From the NCBI GenBank assembly GCA_947446855.1, contig CANFIH010000018.1, forward strand, positions 1-38,029: a stretch of DNA of 38,029 nucleotides, given 5' to 3'. Each line of letters begins with the position of its first letter. Position 1 is the first letter of the stretch. Shown one piece after another: positions 1 through 8,090 of this stretch. The stretch comes from Burkholderiales bacterium. Its GTDB lineage: Bacteria; Pseudomonadota; Gammaproteobacteria; Burkholderiales; Burkholderiaceae_C. The notes below the pieces were generated by a model. The model ran no database searches. It was not told the origin of the DNA and saw only the letters and a list, made by a program, of their open reading frames with translations. Both the position numbers and the translations under genes were made by a program.

Positions 1-205
1 CGATACCGACACGGCCGACGCGCCCTGGACCGTCATCAAGAGTGACTGCAAGAAGCGTGCGCGCCTCAATGCCATGCGCTATGTGCTGCACAAATTGCCC
101 TACCAAAACAAGGATCTGGCGCAAATCGGCAAGCTCGATCCTTTGATCGTGGGGCGTGCCCATGTGGTGTACGAGCGCGGTGAGAAGGCGGGTGCCTTGC
201 TCTGA
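1..205 (+). CDS. ppk2: Polyphosphate kinase 2 (PPK2), C-terminal fragment
   Basis: Only the last 67 residues are inside the window; the reading frame begins at base 2 and ends at TGA 203-205. The fragment contains APWTVIKSDCKKRARLNAMR followed by a conserved-looking VVYERGE near the end. This matches the C-terminal lid and tail of PPK2-family kinases, which transfer phosphate between polyphosphate and nucleotides in the cytosol. The catalytic Walker motifs lie upstream, outside the window, so the PPK2 class (ADP- or AMP-phosphorylating) cannot be decided. The next gene starts 46 bases downstream and appears to have its own -10 element, so co-transcription is uncertain. Confidence 0.8.
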   Translation, partial: DTDTADAPWTVIKSDCKKRARLNAMRYVLHKLPYQNKDLAQIGKLDPLIVGRAHVVYERGEKAGALL

Positions 206-240
206 CTTGGCCCCCACGCTTGCAGACCTTGCCATGCTGG

Positions 241-246
241 TATAAA
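241..246 (+). promoter_or_regulatory. Candidate -10 box (TATAAA) for a leaderless or very short-leader transcript
   Basis: TATAAA ends five bases before the ATG at 252. The stretch before that ATG has no Shine-Dalgarno sequence. A weak -35 candidate, TTGCAG at 220-225, lies 15 bases upstream. If this is the true -10, transcription would start at or next to the start codon. This is inferred from spacing only. Confidence 0.3.
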
Positions 247-251
247 TCCCC

Positions 252-1013
252 ATGGCAATAAATGAAGCAATCAATCTCCCGGAAGTCAATTTCTCCGAAG
301 AAGGCCCGGTGCGTCACCTGCACCTGGGCAGCGAATGGATACAGGGCTCCATGTCCCTGGATGACCCGCTGGTCCTGGTGCATGAGTACATACAGCGCAT
401 GATGGTGGGGCTGCTGTTTCTGGAGCCGCAATCCATGGCCCAGCGCCAGGCCATGCAGCTGGGCCTGGGGGCAGCGTCGCTCACCAAGTTCTGCCACAAG
501 GTGGTACGCATGAAAAACACCACGGCGATTGAACTCAACCCGCAGGTACTGCACGCCTGCAAGGGTTGGTTCGCCCTGCCGGCCGACAACCCGCGCATGC
601 AGGTGGTGCTGGCCGATGCGTCCCAGGAAATCAAGCAGCAGCGCTGGCAGGGCGCTGTCGATTTGCTGCATGTGGACCTCTATGACGATGAGGCTGCAGC
701 CCCGGTACTCGACAGCGCGGACTTTTACACCGACTGCCGCAATACCCTGAGCGACGAGGGCTGCATGACGGTGAACCTGTTCGGTCGCTCCTCGAGTTTT
801 CAGAACAGCGTGGACCAGATTGCCGTCGCCTTTGGCATGGACGCCATCTGGGCCTTTAAATCCACCCGCGAAGGCAATACGGTGGTCATGGCGCAGCGCA
901 CCAGTTCGCGCCCCAACCGCAAGCTGCTGATGGAACGCGCAGAAACCATTGCGCGCGACTGGGGCCTGCCTGCTGACAAGTGGGTGCGCGGCTTCAAACC
1001 GGTCAGGCCATGA
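252..1013 (+). CDS. Spermidine-synthase-like methyltransferase-fold protein
   Basis: A 253-residue soluble protein with the Rossmann fold of spermidine synthases. The glycine-rich loop GLGAASLTKF is near residue 77, the acidic strand AIELNPQV near 98, and the LLHVDLYDD segment near 144 corresponds to the family's catalytic/substrate-binding acidic region. It is shorter than a full SpeE (about 280) and may not bind polyamines, since many such paralogues have unknown substrates. The ATG at 252 follows a TATAAA box directly and lacks a ribosome-binding site. Its stop TGA overlaps the next gene's ATG (ATGA at 1010-1013), which implies translational coupling with the GspE-like ATPase. I am confident of the fold but not of the substrate. 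Confidence 0.75.
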   Translation: MAINEAINLPEVNFSEEGPVRHLHLGSEWIQGSMSLDDPLVLVHEYIQRMMVGLLFLEPQSMAQRQAMQLGLGAASLTKFCHKVVRMKNTTAIELNPQVLHACKGWFALPADNPRMQVVLADASQEIKQQRWQGAVDLLHVDLYDDEAAAPVLDSADFYTDCRNTLSDEGCMTVNLFGRSSSFQNSVDQIAVAFGMDAIWAFKSTREGNTVVMAQRTSSRPNRKLLMERAETIARDWGLPADKWVRGFKPVRP

Positions 1014-2797
1014 CACACCCAGTCGCGCCGCAGGCAAAACCCCAGACCTCGCACACCGGTCCGCTGGACTGGCGCAAGCTGGTGCAGTGGCTGCAGCGCG
1101 ATGGCGTGATTTCCGACGAAGAGGCCACGCGCACCATGGCGCGCTGCTCCATGGCCGAAAGCGCACAACACCCGCTGGTGCGGCTGGCCAGTGTCAGCAT
1201 GCGGCGCGCGGCCGACCAGAAGCCGCTGGACATGGAGTTACTCACCCAGTGGCTGGCCAGGCGTTGTGGCCTGGACTATTTGCGCATAGACCCGCTCAAA
1301 GTAGACGTGGGCCGCATTGCCGACTCCATGGGCGCTGCCTACGCCGAGCGCCACAAGATTCTGCCGGTGACGGTGACGCCCTCGGAGATCACCGTGGCCA
1401 CGGCCGAGCCTTTTGTCACCGACTGGGTGGCCGAGGTGGAGCGCCAGTCGCGCCGCACGGTGCGCCGGGTGATTGCCAGCCCGCAGGAAATTCAGCGCTA
1501 CACGGCCGAGTTTTATGCCCTGGCCAAGTCGGTGCGCGCGGCCGCCAAGGCCGGCACCAACAACGGCACCAGCTTTGAGCAGCTGGTGGAGTTGGGCCGC
1601 ACCAACAAGCAACTCGACGCCAACGACCAGGGCGTGGTGCAGGTGGTGGACTGGTTGTGGCAATACGCCTTTGACCAGCGCGCCAGCGATATCCACCTGG
1701 AGCCGCGGCGCGAGCAGGGCGTGATCCGCTTTCGCATCGACGGCGTGTTGCACCCGGTCTACCAGATGCCCATGGGCGTGCTCAATGCCATGTGTGCCCG
1801 CATCAAGCTGCTGGGCCGCATGGACGTGATCGAGCGCCGCCGCCCGCAGGACGGGCGCATCAAGACGCGCAACCCGCGCGGTGACGAAATTGAAATGCGC
1901 ATCTCCACCCTGCCCACCGCCTTCGGCGAGAAGATGGTGATGCGCATTTTTGACCCCGACAACGCGGTGAAAGACCTGGACGCGCTGGGCTTTTCCAGCC
2001 ACGATGCCACGCGCTGGGAGAGTCTGGTCAAGCGCCCGCACGGCATCATTCTGGTGACCGGGCCCACCGGTTCGGGCAAGACCACCACGCTCTACTCCAC
2101 GCTCAAGCGCGTGGCCACCGAAGAGGTGAACGTCAGCACGGTGGAAGACCCGATCGAAATGATCGAACCCGCGTTCAACCAGACCCAGGTGCAGCCGCAG
2201 CTGGACTTTGGTTTTCCGCAGGGCCTACGTGCCCTGATGCGGCAGGACCCGGACATCATCATGGTGGGTGAAATCCGCGATCTGGAAACCGCCGAGATGG
2301 CGGTGCAGGCTGCGCTTACCGGGCACCTGGTGTTCTCCACCTTGCACACCAACGACGCGCCCTCGGCTGTGACGCGCCTGCTGGAGCTGGGCATCCCGTC
2401 TTACCTGATCAATGCCACGCTGCTGGGCGTGCTGGCGCAGCGCCTGGTGCGCACGCTGTGCCGCAAGTGCAAGGTGCGCGACGAGGAGATGCCGCGCGAG
2501 AAACTGGGCGAAATCGTCAAGCCCTGGCAGATCAACGGCGGCTACAAGCCCTACAGGGCCGTGGGTTGCGTGGACTGCCGCATGACCGGCTTCATGGGCC
2601 GCATGGGCCTGTACGAGTTGCTGGAGGTGACGGATGCCTTCAAGGCCCGTGTCACCAAGGAGCCGGTGATTGAGGCCTTGCGCAAACAGGCGCTGAGTGA
2701 CGGCATGCGGCCCCTGCGCCTGGCGGGCGCGCTGCGCGTGGCCGAGGGGCTGACGGTGGTGGAAGAAGTGTTGATCTCAACACCTCCGATGGATTGA
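1010..2797 (+). CDS. GspE/PilB-type secretion or pilus assembly ATPase (orphan)
   Basis: A 595-residue hexameric motor ATPase of the type II secretion/type IV pilus family. Start ATG 1010 is chosen because it overlaps the upstream stop as ATGA; an in-frame ATG at 980 would lie inside the previous gene. The N-terminal part (about 60-190) resembles an MshEN/GspE N-domain. The Walker A motif GPTGSGKTTT begins near residue 351, and the Walker B region DIIMVGEIRD near 415. A CX2C pair at 484/487 and another at 520/523 form the zinc-binding C4 motif typical of GspE and PilB. No other secretin, pseudopilin or pilus gene is nearby. It may therefore drive a machine encoded elsewhere, or serve as a PilB/GspE paralogue. 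Confidence 0.88.
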   Translation: MTHPVAPQAKPQTSHTGPLDWRKLVQWLQRDGVISDEEATRTMARCSMAESAQHPLVRLASVSMRRAADQKPLDMELLTQWLARRCGLDYLRIDPLKVDVGRIADSMGAAYAERHKILPVTVTPSEITVATAEPFVTDWVAEVERQSRRTVRRVIASPQEIQRYTAEFYALAKSVRAAAKAGTNNGTSFEQLVELGRTNKQLDANDQGVVQVVDWLWQYAFDQRASDIHLEPRREQGVIRFRIDGVLHPVYQMPMGVLNAMCARIKLLGRMDVIERRRPQDGRIKTRNPRGDEIEMRISTLPTAFGEKMVMRIFDPDNAVKDLDALGFSSHDATRWESLVKRPHGIILVTGPTGSGKTTTLYSTLKRVATEEVNVSTVEDPIEMIEPAFNQTQVQPQLDFGFPQGLRALMRQDPDIIMVGEIRDLETAEMAVQAALTGHLVFSTLHTNDAPSAVTRLLELGIPSYLINATLLGVLAQRLVRTLCRKCKVRDEEMPREKLGEIVKPWQINGGYKPYRAVGCVDCRMTGFMGRMGLYELLEVTDAFKARVTKEPVIEALRKQALSDGMRPLRLAGALRVAEGLTVVEEVLISTPPMD

Positions 2798-2816
2798 AGC
2801 CCGCAGGAGTTCGCAG

Positions 2817-3305
2817 GTGAATCTGAAAAATCAAAAAGACTTTTTTTCCGGCCTGCTGTTTATGGGCCTGGGCGTGAGTTTTGCCTGGAGTGCGACGCGC
2901 TATGGCGTCGGCTCGGCACGCGGCATGGGGCCGGGTTACTTCCCTTTGCTGCTGGGTGCGCTGCTGATCGTGCTGGGTGGTGTCATTGTTTTCAAAGCGC
3001 TGGTGTTTGAGACTGAGGACGGTGGCCGTATCGGGGCCTGGGCCTGGCGCCCGGTGGGTTGTATCGTGCTGGCCAACGTGGTGTTCGGGGCGCTGATGGG
3101 CGGCCTGTCCGGCCTGGGGCTCAAACCCGTGGGGCTGGTGCCGGCGATTTTTCTACTCACCGTGATCGCAGCCAAGGCCGGCAGCGCGTTCCGCTGGAAA
3201 GAGGTGCTGGTGTTGGCCCTGGTGCTTGCGCTGGGCAGTTACCTGGCCTTTGTCGTGCTGCTGAAACTGCCGCTGGCCGTCTGGCCGGACTTTGCGAATC
3301 CCTGA
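2817..3305 (+). CDS. TctB-family small membrane subunit of a tripartite tricarboxylate transporter
   Basis: A 162-residue integral membrane protein with about four hydrophobic helices, starting at GTG 2817 behind a good AGGAG at about 2805-2809. The N-terminal pattern (NLKNQKDFFSGLLFMGLGV, then GxxxGMGPGYFP near residue 38) is characteristic of TctB subunits. In TTT systems TctB and the large TctA form the inner-membrane part of a secondary transporter that takes substrate from a periplasmic TctC protein. TctA starts 9 bases downstream, so the two are surely co-expressed. No TctC gene is in the window. The substrate is unknown; citrate-like carboxylates are the family default. Confidence 0.85.
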   Translation: MNLKNQKDFFSGLLFMGLGVSFAWSATRYGVGSARGMGPGYFPLLLGALLIVLGGVIVFKALVFETEDGGRIGAWAWRPVGCIVLANVVFGALMGGLSGLGLKPVGLVPAIFLLTVIAAKAGSAFRWKEVLVLALVLALGSYLAFVVLLKLPLAVWPDFANP

Positions 3306-3314
3306 GGGCGCCGC

Positions 3315-4808
3315 ATGGATGTATGGAGCCATCTCGCGCTGGGTTTTGGTGTGGCGCTCGCGCCCGCCAACCTGCTGCTTGTGCTGGCCGGTTGTCTGCT
3401 GGGCACACTGATCGGTGTGTTGCCGGGCATTGGGCCGGTGGCCGCTATTGCCATGCTGCTGCCTGCGACCACTGGGTTGGCGCCGGTGTCGGCGCTGATC
3501 CTGCTGGCCGCTGTTTACTACGGCGCACAGCACGGCGGCGCCATCACGGCGATTTTGGTCCATGTACCGGGTGCGCCGTCTCCCGTGCGCAGCCGGTACG
3601 ACGGCTACCCGATGGCCTGTCAGGGCAGGGTAGGCCCGGCGCTGGCGGCAGCCGGCTGGGCTTCTTTTTTTGCCGGCTGTGTGGCAACGCTGCTGCTGGT
3701 GCTGCTTGCGCCTGCGCTGGCCCTGCTGGCCGACCAGTTCGGGCCGACCGAGTATTTTTCGTTGCTGGTGTTGGCTCTGATGGGGGCCGCGGTGCTGGCT
3801 GCGGGCTCGCTGCTCAAGGCCCTGGCCATGGTGGTGCTGGGCCTGCTGCTGGGGCTGGTGGGTACGGACGCCAACTCCGGCGTGGTGCGTTTTGCCTTTG
3901 ACATTGTGGAGTTGCGCGATGGCATTGGCGTTATGGCCCTTGCCATGGGCGTGTTCGGCTATGGCGGAATCATCAACCAGCTGGCGCGACCCGCGCATGC
4001 GCGCGAGGTCTTTGCCGCCAGGGTCCGGGGCCTGTGGCCGACAAAGCAGGATCTCAGGGACACCACACCCGCTGCATTGCGCGGCACCGCAGTGGGCTCG
4101 CTGCTGGGCGGCATTCCCGGGGGCAGTACCTTGCTGGCCTCCTTTGCCGCCTATGCGCTGGAGACCAAGGTCAAAGCCAAGCCGGGAGAGGTTCCCTTGG
4201 GTACGGGCAATATCCGTGGCGTGGCGGCGCCCGAGGCGGCCCACAGCGCCGCCGCACACACAGCGTTCCTGCCGCTATTGGCGGTGGGCATTCCGACGAA
4301 TGCGGTCATGGCGCTGATGGTGGGCGCCATGACCATGCACAAGATACAGCCCGGCGTGCAGGTCATGTCCAGCAGCCCGGAACTGTTCTGGGGCCTGATT
4401 GCCTCGCTCTGGCTGGGCAACCTGCTGCTGGTCGTGCTGAATTTGCCGCTGATGGCCCTGTGGAGCAGGTTGCTGGCGGTACCTTACCGCTGGCTGTTTC
4501 CGGCCATCGTGCTGTTTTGCGCTGTGGGCATCTTCGGCAGCACCCACAGCAGTTTGCACATCTGGCTGGTGGGCGCCTTTGGCCTGGTTGGCTATGTGTT
4601 CCATAAGTTGGGCATGGAGCCAGCGCCCCTGCTGCTGGGCTTTGTTCTGGCGCCGATGATGGAGGCAAGTCTGCGCGGCGCGCTGTTGCTGTCGCACGGG
4701 GACTGGAGCGTGTTTGTCATGCGCCCGTTGTCTGCCGGCCTGCTGGCTGGCGCCATGTGCATGGTGTTTCTGGTGCTGATGCCGGCCCTCCAATCCCGCC
4801 GTGCCTGA
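3315..4808 (+). CDS. TctA-family large permease subunit of a tripartite tricarboxylate transporter
   Basis: A 497-residue, strongly hydrophobic protein with roughly ten to twelve membrane segments. The signature GVLPGIGPVAAIAMLLP near residues 36-52 and the GGIPGGSTLLASFAAYALE repeat near 263 are the two pseudo-symmetric glycine-rich motifs of TctA permeases. Length is normal for the family (about 500). It follows tctB by 9 bases and forms the transport core with it. As only TctBA is present, the partner periplasmic receptor is probably one of the many solitary TctC/Bug proteins that Burkholderiales encode elsewhere; this is established for the group but inferred for this case. Confidence 0.9.
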   Translation: MDVWSHLALGFGVALAPANLLLVLAGCLLGTLIGVLPGIGPVAAIAMLLPATTGLAPVSALILLAAVYYGAQHGGAITAILVHVPGAPSPVRSRYDGYPMACQGRVGPALAAAGWASFFAGCVATLLLVLLAPALALLADQFGPTEYFSLLVLALMGAAVLAAGSLLKALAMVVLGLLLGLVGTDANSGVVRFAFDIVELRDGIGVMALAMGVFGYGGIINQLARPAHAREVFAARVRGLWPTKQDLRDTTPAALRGTAVGSLLGGIPGGSTLLASFAAYALETKVKAKPGEVPLGTGNIRGVAAPEAAHSAAAHTAFLPLLAVGIPTNAVMALMVGAMTMHKIQPGVQVMSSSPELFWGLIASLWLGNLLLVVLNLPLMALWSRLLAVPYRWLFPAIVLFCAVGIFGSTHSSLHIWLVGAFGLVGYVFHKLGMEPAPLLLGFVLAPMMEASLRGALLLSHGDWSVFVMRPLSAGLLAGAMCMVFLVLMPALQSRRA

Positions 4809-4887
4809 GTCTGGGGATCAGCGTCTTGGTGCTCTGGTAGATTCGGGGCCACAAGCCGTTTTTTATGCCACCGGACAAGGAATTTTC

Positions 4888-5331
4888 ATGCTGACCATTC
4901 GCCCGCCCCTGGACGCCGACCGTGCCGCCTGGGATGCGTTGTACCAGGGCTACGCGCGCTTCTACCAGGTTGAGCAAACGGCCGACATGCGTGACCGTGT
5001 CTGGGGCTGGCTGTTCGATGCGGCCCACGAGAGCCAATGTCTGATGGCCTTTGACGCCACGGGCAAGGCAATCGGGCTGGCCCACTTTCGTGCGTTTGCC
5101 CGGCCGCTTTCGGCCACCACCGGCGGCTTCCTGGACGATTTGTTTGTGGACCCCGGGGCTCGGGGTGCGCAAGCAGGCACGCAGCTGATTGAGGCCATCA
5201 AGGCCTATGGCGCGCAGCGCAACTGGAGCGTGATCCGCTGGATTACCGCTGACAACAATTACCGCGCACGCTCGGCCTACGACAAGATCGCCGCGCGCAC
5301 GGCCTGGATTACCTACGACATCAAGCTCTAA
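4888..5331 (+). CDS. GNAT-family N-acetyltransferase
   Basis: 147 residues when started at ATG 4888, which has CAAGGA seven bases upstream; an in-frame upstream ATG/GTG at about 4801 would overlap tctA and adds no domain sequence. It opens with the typical GNAT strand LTIRPPLDADRAAW. It has a central strand GGFLDDLFVDPGARGAQAGT (about 87-106), which is the acetyl-CoA-binding V/I-x-P-x-x-R/Q-x-x-G/A region in a relaxed form, and the helix NYRARSAYDKI near the end, the usual C-terminal motif B. It probably acetylates a small amine or a protein using acetyl-CoA; the acceptor cannot be told. Confidence 0.82.
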   Translation: MLTIRPPLDADRAAWDALYQGYARFYQVEQTADMRDRVWGWLFDAAHESQCLMAFDATGKAIGLAHFRAFARPLSATTGGFLDDLFVDPGARGAQAGTQLIEAIKAYGAQRNWSVIRWITADNNYRARSAYDKIAARTAWITYDIKL

Positions 5332-5335
5332 ACCC

Positions 5336-5668
5336 ATGCACTCCACTACCCCGCACGACGAACATTGGCCGCCGGTTGGCGCCGGACGCTGGACCCGCTG
5401 GTGGGGCTATCTGGCGCGCTGGCTGATTTTCGGGCTGGCCGTCAGCATCTTTTCTCCGGTGGATGAAGGTCCGCAGCCCTGGTGGCAACTCAAGCTGACG
5501 CAAGCCGCGATCGGCTTGCTGTTCGGTCTGGCCTGTGCCCTGGTGTTCACGCCGGTGGAGAACGCCTTGAACACGCCCCGCGTGCAATGGAAGTCCTGGG
5601 TCATCGTGGTGGGTACCTGGCTGGTGGTCAAAGTGGTCTTCGTCAGCGTGCTGGCCGTTCTGGGCTGA
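5336..5668 (+). CDS. Small inner-membrane protein of unknown function
   Basis: 110 residues with three predicted membrane segments at about 22-42, 51-69 and 84-108. The N-terminus is short and hydrophilic. The gene starts four bases after the GNAT stop, so the two probably share a transcript. I recognise no family motif. A conserved-looking loop SPVDEGPQPWWQLK lies between helices 1 and 2. The reading frame is credible because of tight spacing and a sensible membrane topology, but no function can be assigned. Confidence 0.6.
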   Translation: MHSTTPHDEHWPPVGAGRWTRWWGYLARWLIFGLAVSIFSPVDEGPQPWWQLKLTQAAIGLLFGLACALVFTPVENALNTPRVQWKSWVIVVGTWLVVKVVFVSVLAVLG

Positions 5669-5684
5669 GGCCCCAGCGCTTGGC

Positions 5685-6203
5685 TCAGGGCCGGCGGTAG
5701 CTGACCGGCTGTTGGCCCCAGTACCGGGAGTTGAGCGCGTCCAGCCGAACCTCGCCCCCTTTGGACGGGGCGTGCACAAAGCGGCCCTCGCCGACGTAGA
5801 TGCCGGCATGGTTGGCCACACCTTTTTGCACAAACACCACCAGGTCACCGCTGCGCAATGCGTCGACCGGTACGGCCTGGCCCCACGCGGTCAAGGCGGC
5901 TACGGTTCGGGGTGGCAGCACGCCCGCGCTGGACTGGTAGACGTGGCCAATCAGGCCGCTGCAATCAAAGCCGGACTCTGGCGTATTGCCGCCCCAACGG
6001 TAGGGTGTGCCGACCAGGCTGATGGCGTAGAGGGTGACGTCGTTGGCCTGCTCTTGCGTCAGGCGGGACGGCAGGATGGCCGTTGTATTGGCGCCCCCTT
6101 GCATGGGCGCGCTGGAGCAGCCTGCCAAGGCGAGCCACAAGGCCATCACAGCCCAAAGCCACAGGCTTGTGGGGTGGTTCTGTCTGGCACCCATCGTCAC
6201 CAT
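5685..6203 (-). CDS. NlpC/P60 family lipoprotein, cell-wall endopeptidase
   Basis: 172 residues. An N-terminal signal with lipobox LAGC puts the lipidated Cys at residue 29, so it is predicted to be anchored in the outer or inner membrane facing the periplasm. The NlpC/P60 catalytic set is intact: Cys81 in FDCSGLIGHVY, His132 in NHAGIYVG, and His144 in RFVHAPSKGG as the polar third residue. Family members cut the D-Glu-meso-DAP bond in peptidoglycan stem peptides, as E. coli MepS (Spr) does in wall expansion. The start could also be the ATG at 6194, three codons in. It lies 17 bases downstream of the NUDIX gene, on the same strand. Confidence 0.88.
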   Translation of the reverse strand: MVTMGARQNHPTSLWLWAVMALWLALAGCSSAPMQGGANTTAILPSRLTQEQANDVTLYAISLVGTPYRWGGNTPESGFDCSGLIGHVYQSSAGVLPPRTVAALTAWGQAVPVDALRSGDLVVFVQKGVANHAGIYVGEGRFVHAPSKGGEVRLDALNSRYWGQQPVSYRRP

Positions 6204-6220
6204 GGCGGGTAGCGCGGTCT

Positions 6221-7096
6221 TTAGGCAAACAGGGCGGCAAAGCCTTGTTCGGGCTCAAAGCGCTGGTTGCGAAAGCGCAGCCGGGTGGGGCCGGGCATGG
6301 CCGCAAGAGGGATGCTGTGGCGCGGGTCGCCCGGGTAGCAAATGACGCGCTCGCCGTCCTCGTTAAAGGGCTCCGGTTCGATCAGGGCCGGTGGCGCCTG
6401 CCGCGCGGCAGACAGTACGCTGGCCACGTCGGCATGGCGTGACAAATGCGCCAGGGTCATGATTTGCGGCGGTGCCAGAGCAATGTGGTTTTCCCAATAC
6501 TGTTCGAGTGCGACACGCGGCTGCAGCCAGACGCTTTCGGTCGTTTCCACGTTGTCGTGGCTGGCGATCTGGTGCTCCGGCAGCGCGGCCACAAAGAAGC
6601 GGGTGTCAAAGCGCTTGCTGGAAATCGAGGGCATTTTGGGCGTAATCCAGCGCGACCACGGCATGACGGCCCGGGTCTGCAGGCGCAACTGCAAATGCTG
6701 CAAGACCTGGTTAAACGATTGCCCCGCTTTGAGTTGCTCGGCCAGTTGCATGCTGTGGCGGTGTGCTGCGTCCTGGGCAAACAACACGCCGCATTCCTCA
6801 AAGGCCTCACGCAGCGCCGCCACATACAGGCCCCGGGCGACCGGCAGGTCCAGCCCGGGCTCGGCCAGGGTGGCGTGCAGTTGACCCGCGCTCTGGTCCA
6901 GATGGGCAGCTTCGGGCAGCAGCACATCGCTGTCGTCGAGCTTGCCGCCCGGAAACACATAGGCCCCGCCCAATACGTCCGACAGCCCATGGCGCTTGAC
7001 CAGAAAAACTTCCAGGCCCGCAGGGCTATCCCTGAGAATGATGACCGTGGCGGCATCCCTGGGCGGTGTGTGGATGATGTCAGAGGTGATTTCCAT
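6221..7096 (-). CDS. NUDIX hydrolase, NUDT19-like subfamily
   Basis: 291 residues. The NUDIX box is split. The glycine pair FPGGKLDD lies at residues 48-55 and the REAFEECGV half at 96-104, about 40 residues apart instead of the usual 10 or so. That insertion is characteristic of the NUDT7/NUDT19-like acyl-CoA or nucleotide diphosphatases, which fits a CoA-ester-linked role but does not prove it. The catalytic Glu residues of the REAxEExG helix are present. It is divergent from the SDR of hydroxyacyl-CoA type across a 69-base gap, and upstream of the NlpC gene in the same orientation. Confidence 0.85.
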   Translation of the reverse strand: MEITSDIIHTPPRDAATVIILRDSPAGLEVFLVKRHGLSDVLGGAYVFPGGKLDDSDVLLPEAAHLDQSAGQLHATLAEPGLDLPVARGLYVAALREAFEECGVLFAQDAAHRHSMQLAEQLKAGQSFNQVLQHLQLRLQTRAVMPWSRWITPKMPSISSKRFDTRFFVAALPEHQIASHDNVETTESVWLQPRVALEQYWENHIALAPPQIMTLAHLSRHADVASVLSAARQAPPALIEPEPFNEDGERVICYPGDPRHSIPLAAMPGPTRLRFRNQRFEPEQGFAALFA

Positions 7097-7165
7097 GAAC
7101 GGGTCTTGGTGCAGGCGCCGGGGTCCGGCTTCTTTCGGGTTTTAACGGGTGTACTGGAGTGCGCA

Positions 7166-8080
7166 ATGACGATTGATTTCAAAGGACGCGTAGCGATTGT
7201 GACCGGAGCCGGTGGCGGCGTCGGTCGCCAACATGCCTTGGCCCTGGCCGCGCGCGGTGCCAAGGTGCTGGTCAATGATCTGGGCGGTGCGCGTGACGGC
7301 TCGGGCGGCTCGCTCACGGCGGCGGAGCAGGTGGTGGCCGAAATCCGCGCTGCCGGCGGCGAGGCCATTGCCAATGGCGCCTCCGTTACCGACTGGGAGG
7401 CTGTGCAAGCCATGGTGCAGCAGGCGGTGGACACCTGGGGGCGCATCGACATCGTGGTCAACAACGCCGGCATTCTGCGTGACAAGACTTTTGCCAAGAT
7501 GGATCTGGCAGATTTCCGTCTGGTGCTCGACGTGCACCTGATGGGCGCCGTGCATTGCACCAAGGCCGCCTGGCCGCACATGGTGGAGCAAAAATACGGC
7601 CGCATCCTGATGACCACCTCCAGCACCGGCCTGTATGGCAACTTCGGCCAGAGCAATTACGGCGCGGCCAAGCTGGCGCTGGTGGGCCTGATGCAGACCC
7701 TGGGTCTGGAAGGCGCCAAGCACGATATCCGCGTGAACTGTCTGGCACCTACCGCGGCAACCCGCATGACCGAAGACCTGATGCCCGCCGAAGTGCTGGC
7801 TGCACTGCAGCCGCAGGCGGTCACGCCAGCCATGCTGGTGCTGGTGGGGCAGGATGCACCCACACGCACGGTGTTGTGTGCCGGTGCCGGCAACGTAGAG
7901 GCCGCGCACATCACCCTCACGCAGGGCGCCTGGATCGGGCTGGACGGGCAGTCGCCCGAGCGCCTGGCAGCGCAACTGGAGCAGGTGCGTGACCGCAGCG
8001 GTGAGATGGTTCCGCCCAATGGTGCAGCCCAGGGCGGTTATGAGGTGAGTCGCGCCATGGCCCACCTCAAGCCGGAATAA
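7166..8080 (+). CDS. SDR oxidoreductase, (3R)-hydroxyacyl-CoA dehydrogenase-like
   Basis: 304 residues from ATG 7166, chosen because GGAG lies at the right distance (7156-7159) and because the classical SDR N-terminus FKGRVAIVTGAGGGVG follows immediately. The cofactor motif TGxxxGxG, the NNAG motif, the catalytic Ser in TTSSTGLYGN and YGAAK as YxxxK are all present. The insert NDLGGARDGSGGS after the second strand and the C-terminal extension of about 60 residues are typical of the dehydrogenase half of peroxisomal multifunctional enzyme type 2 (HSD17B4). The enzyme probably oxidises a 3-hydroxyacyl-CoA or related substrate with NAD(P). It converges with the membrane GGDEF-like gene, 10 bases away. 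Confidence 0.85.
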   Translation: MTIDFKGRVAIVTGAGGGVGRQHALALAARGAKVLVNDLGGARDGSGGSLTAAEQVVAEIRAAGGEAIANGASVTDWEAVQAMVQQAVDTWGRIDIVVNNAGILRDKTFAKMDLADFRLVLDVHLMGAVHCTKAAWPHMVEQKYGRILMTTSSTGLYGNFGQSNYGAAKLALVGLMQTLGLEGAKHDIRVNCLAPTAATRMTEDLMPAEVLAALQPQAVTPAMLVLVGQDAPTRTVLCAGAGNVEAAHITLTQGAWIGLDGQSPERLAAQLEQVRDRSGEMVPPNGAAQGGYEVSRAMAHLKPE

Positions 8081-8090
8081 GCAGGGGCTG

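Noticed and set aside
66-1166. A 366-codon minus-strand frame across the ppk2 end and the spermidine-synthase-like gene
   Set aside because: It spans three plus-strand genes and the gap between them, which have clear family motifs; the frame itself has none.
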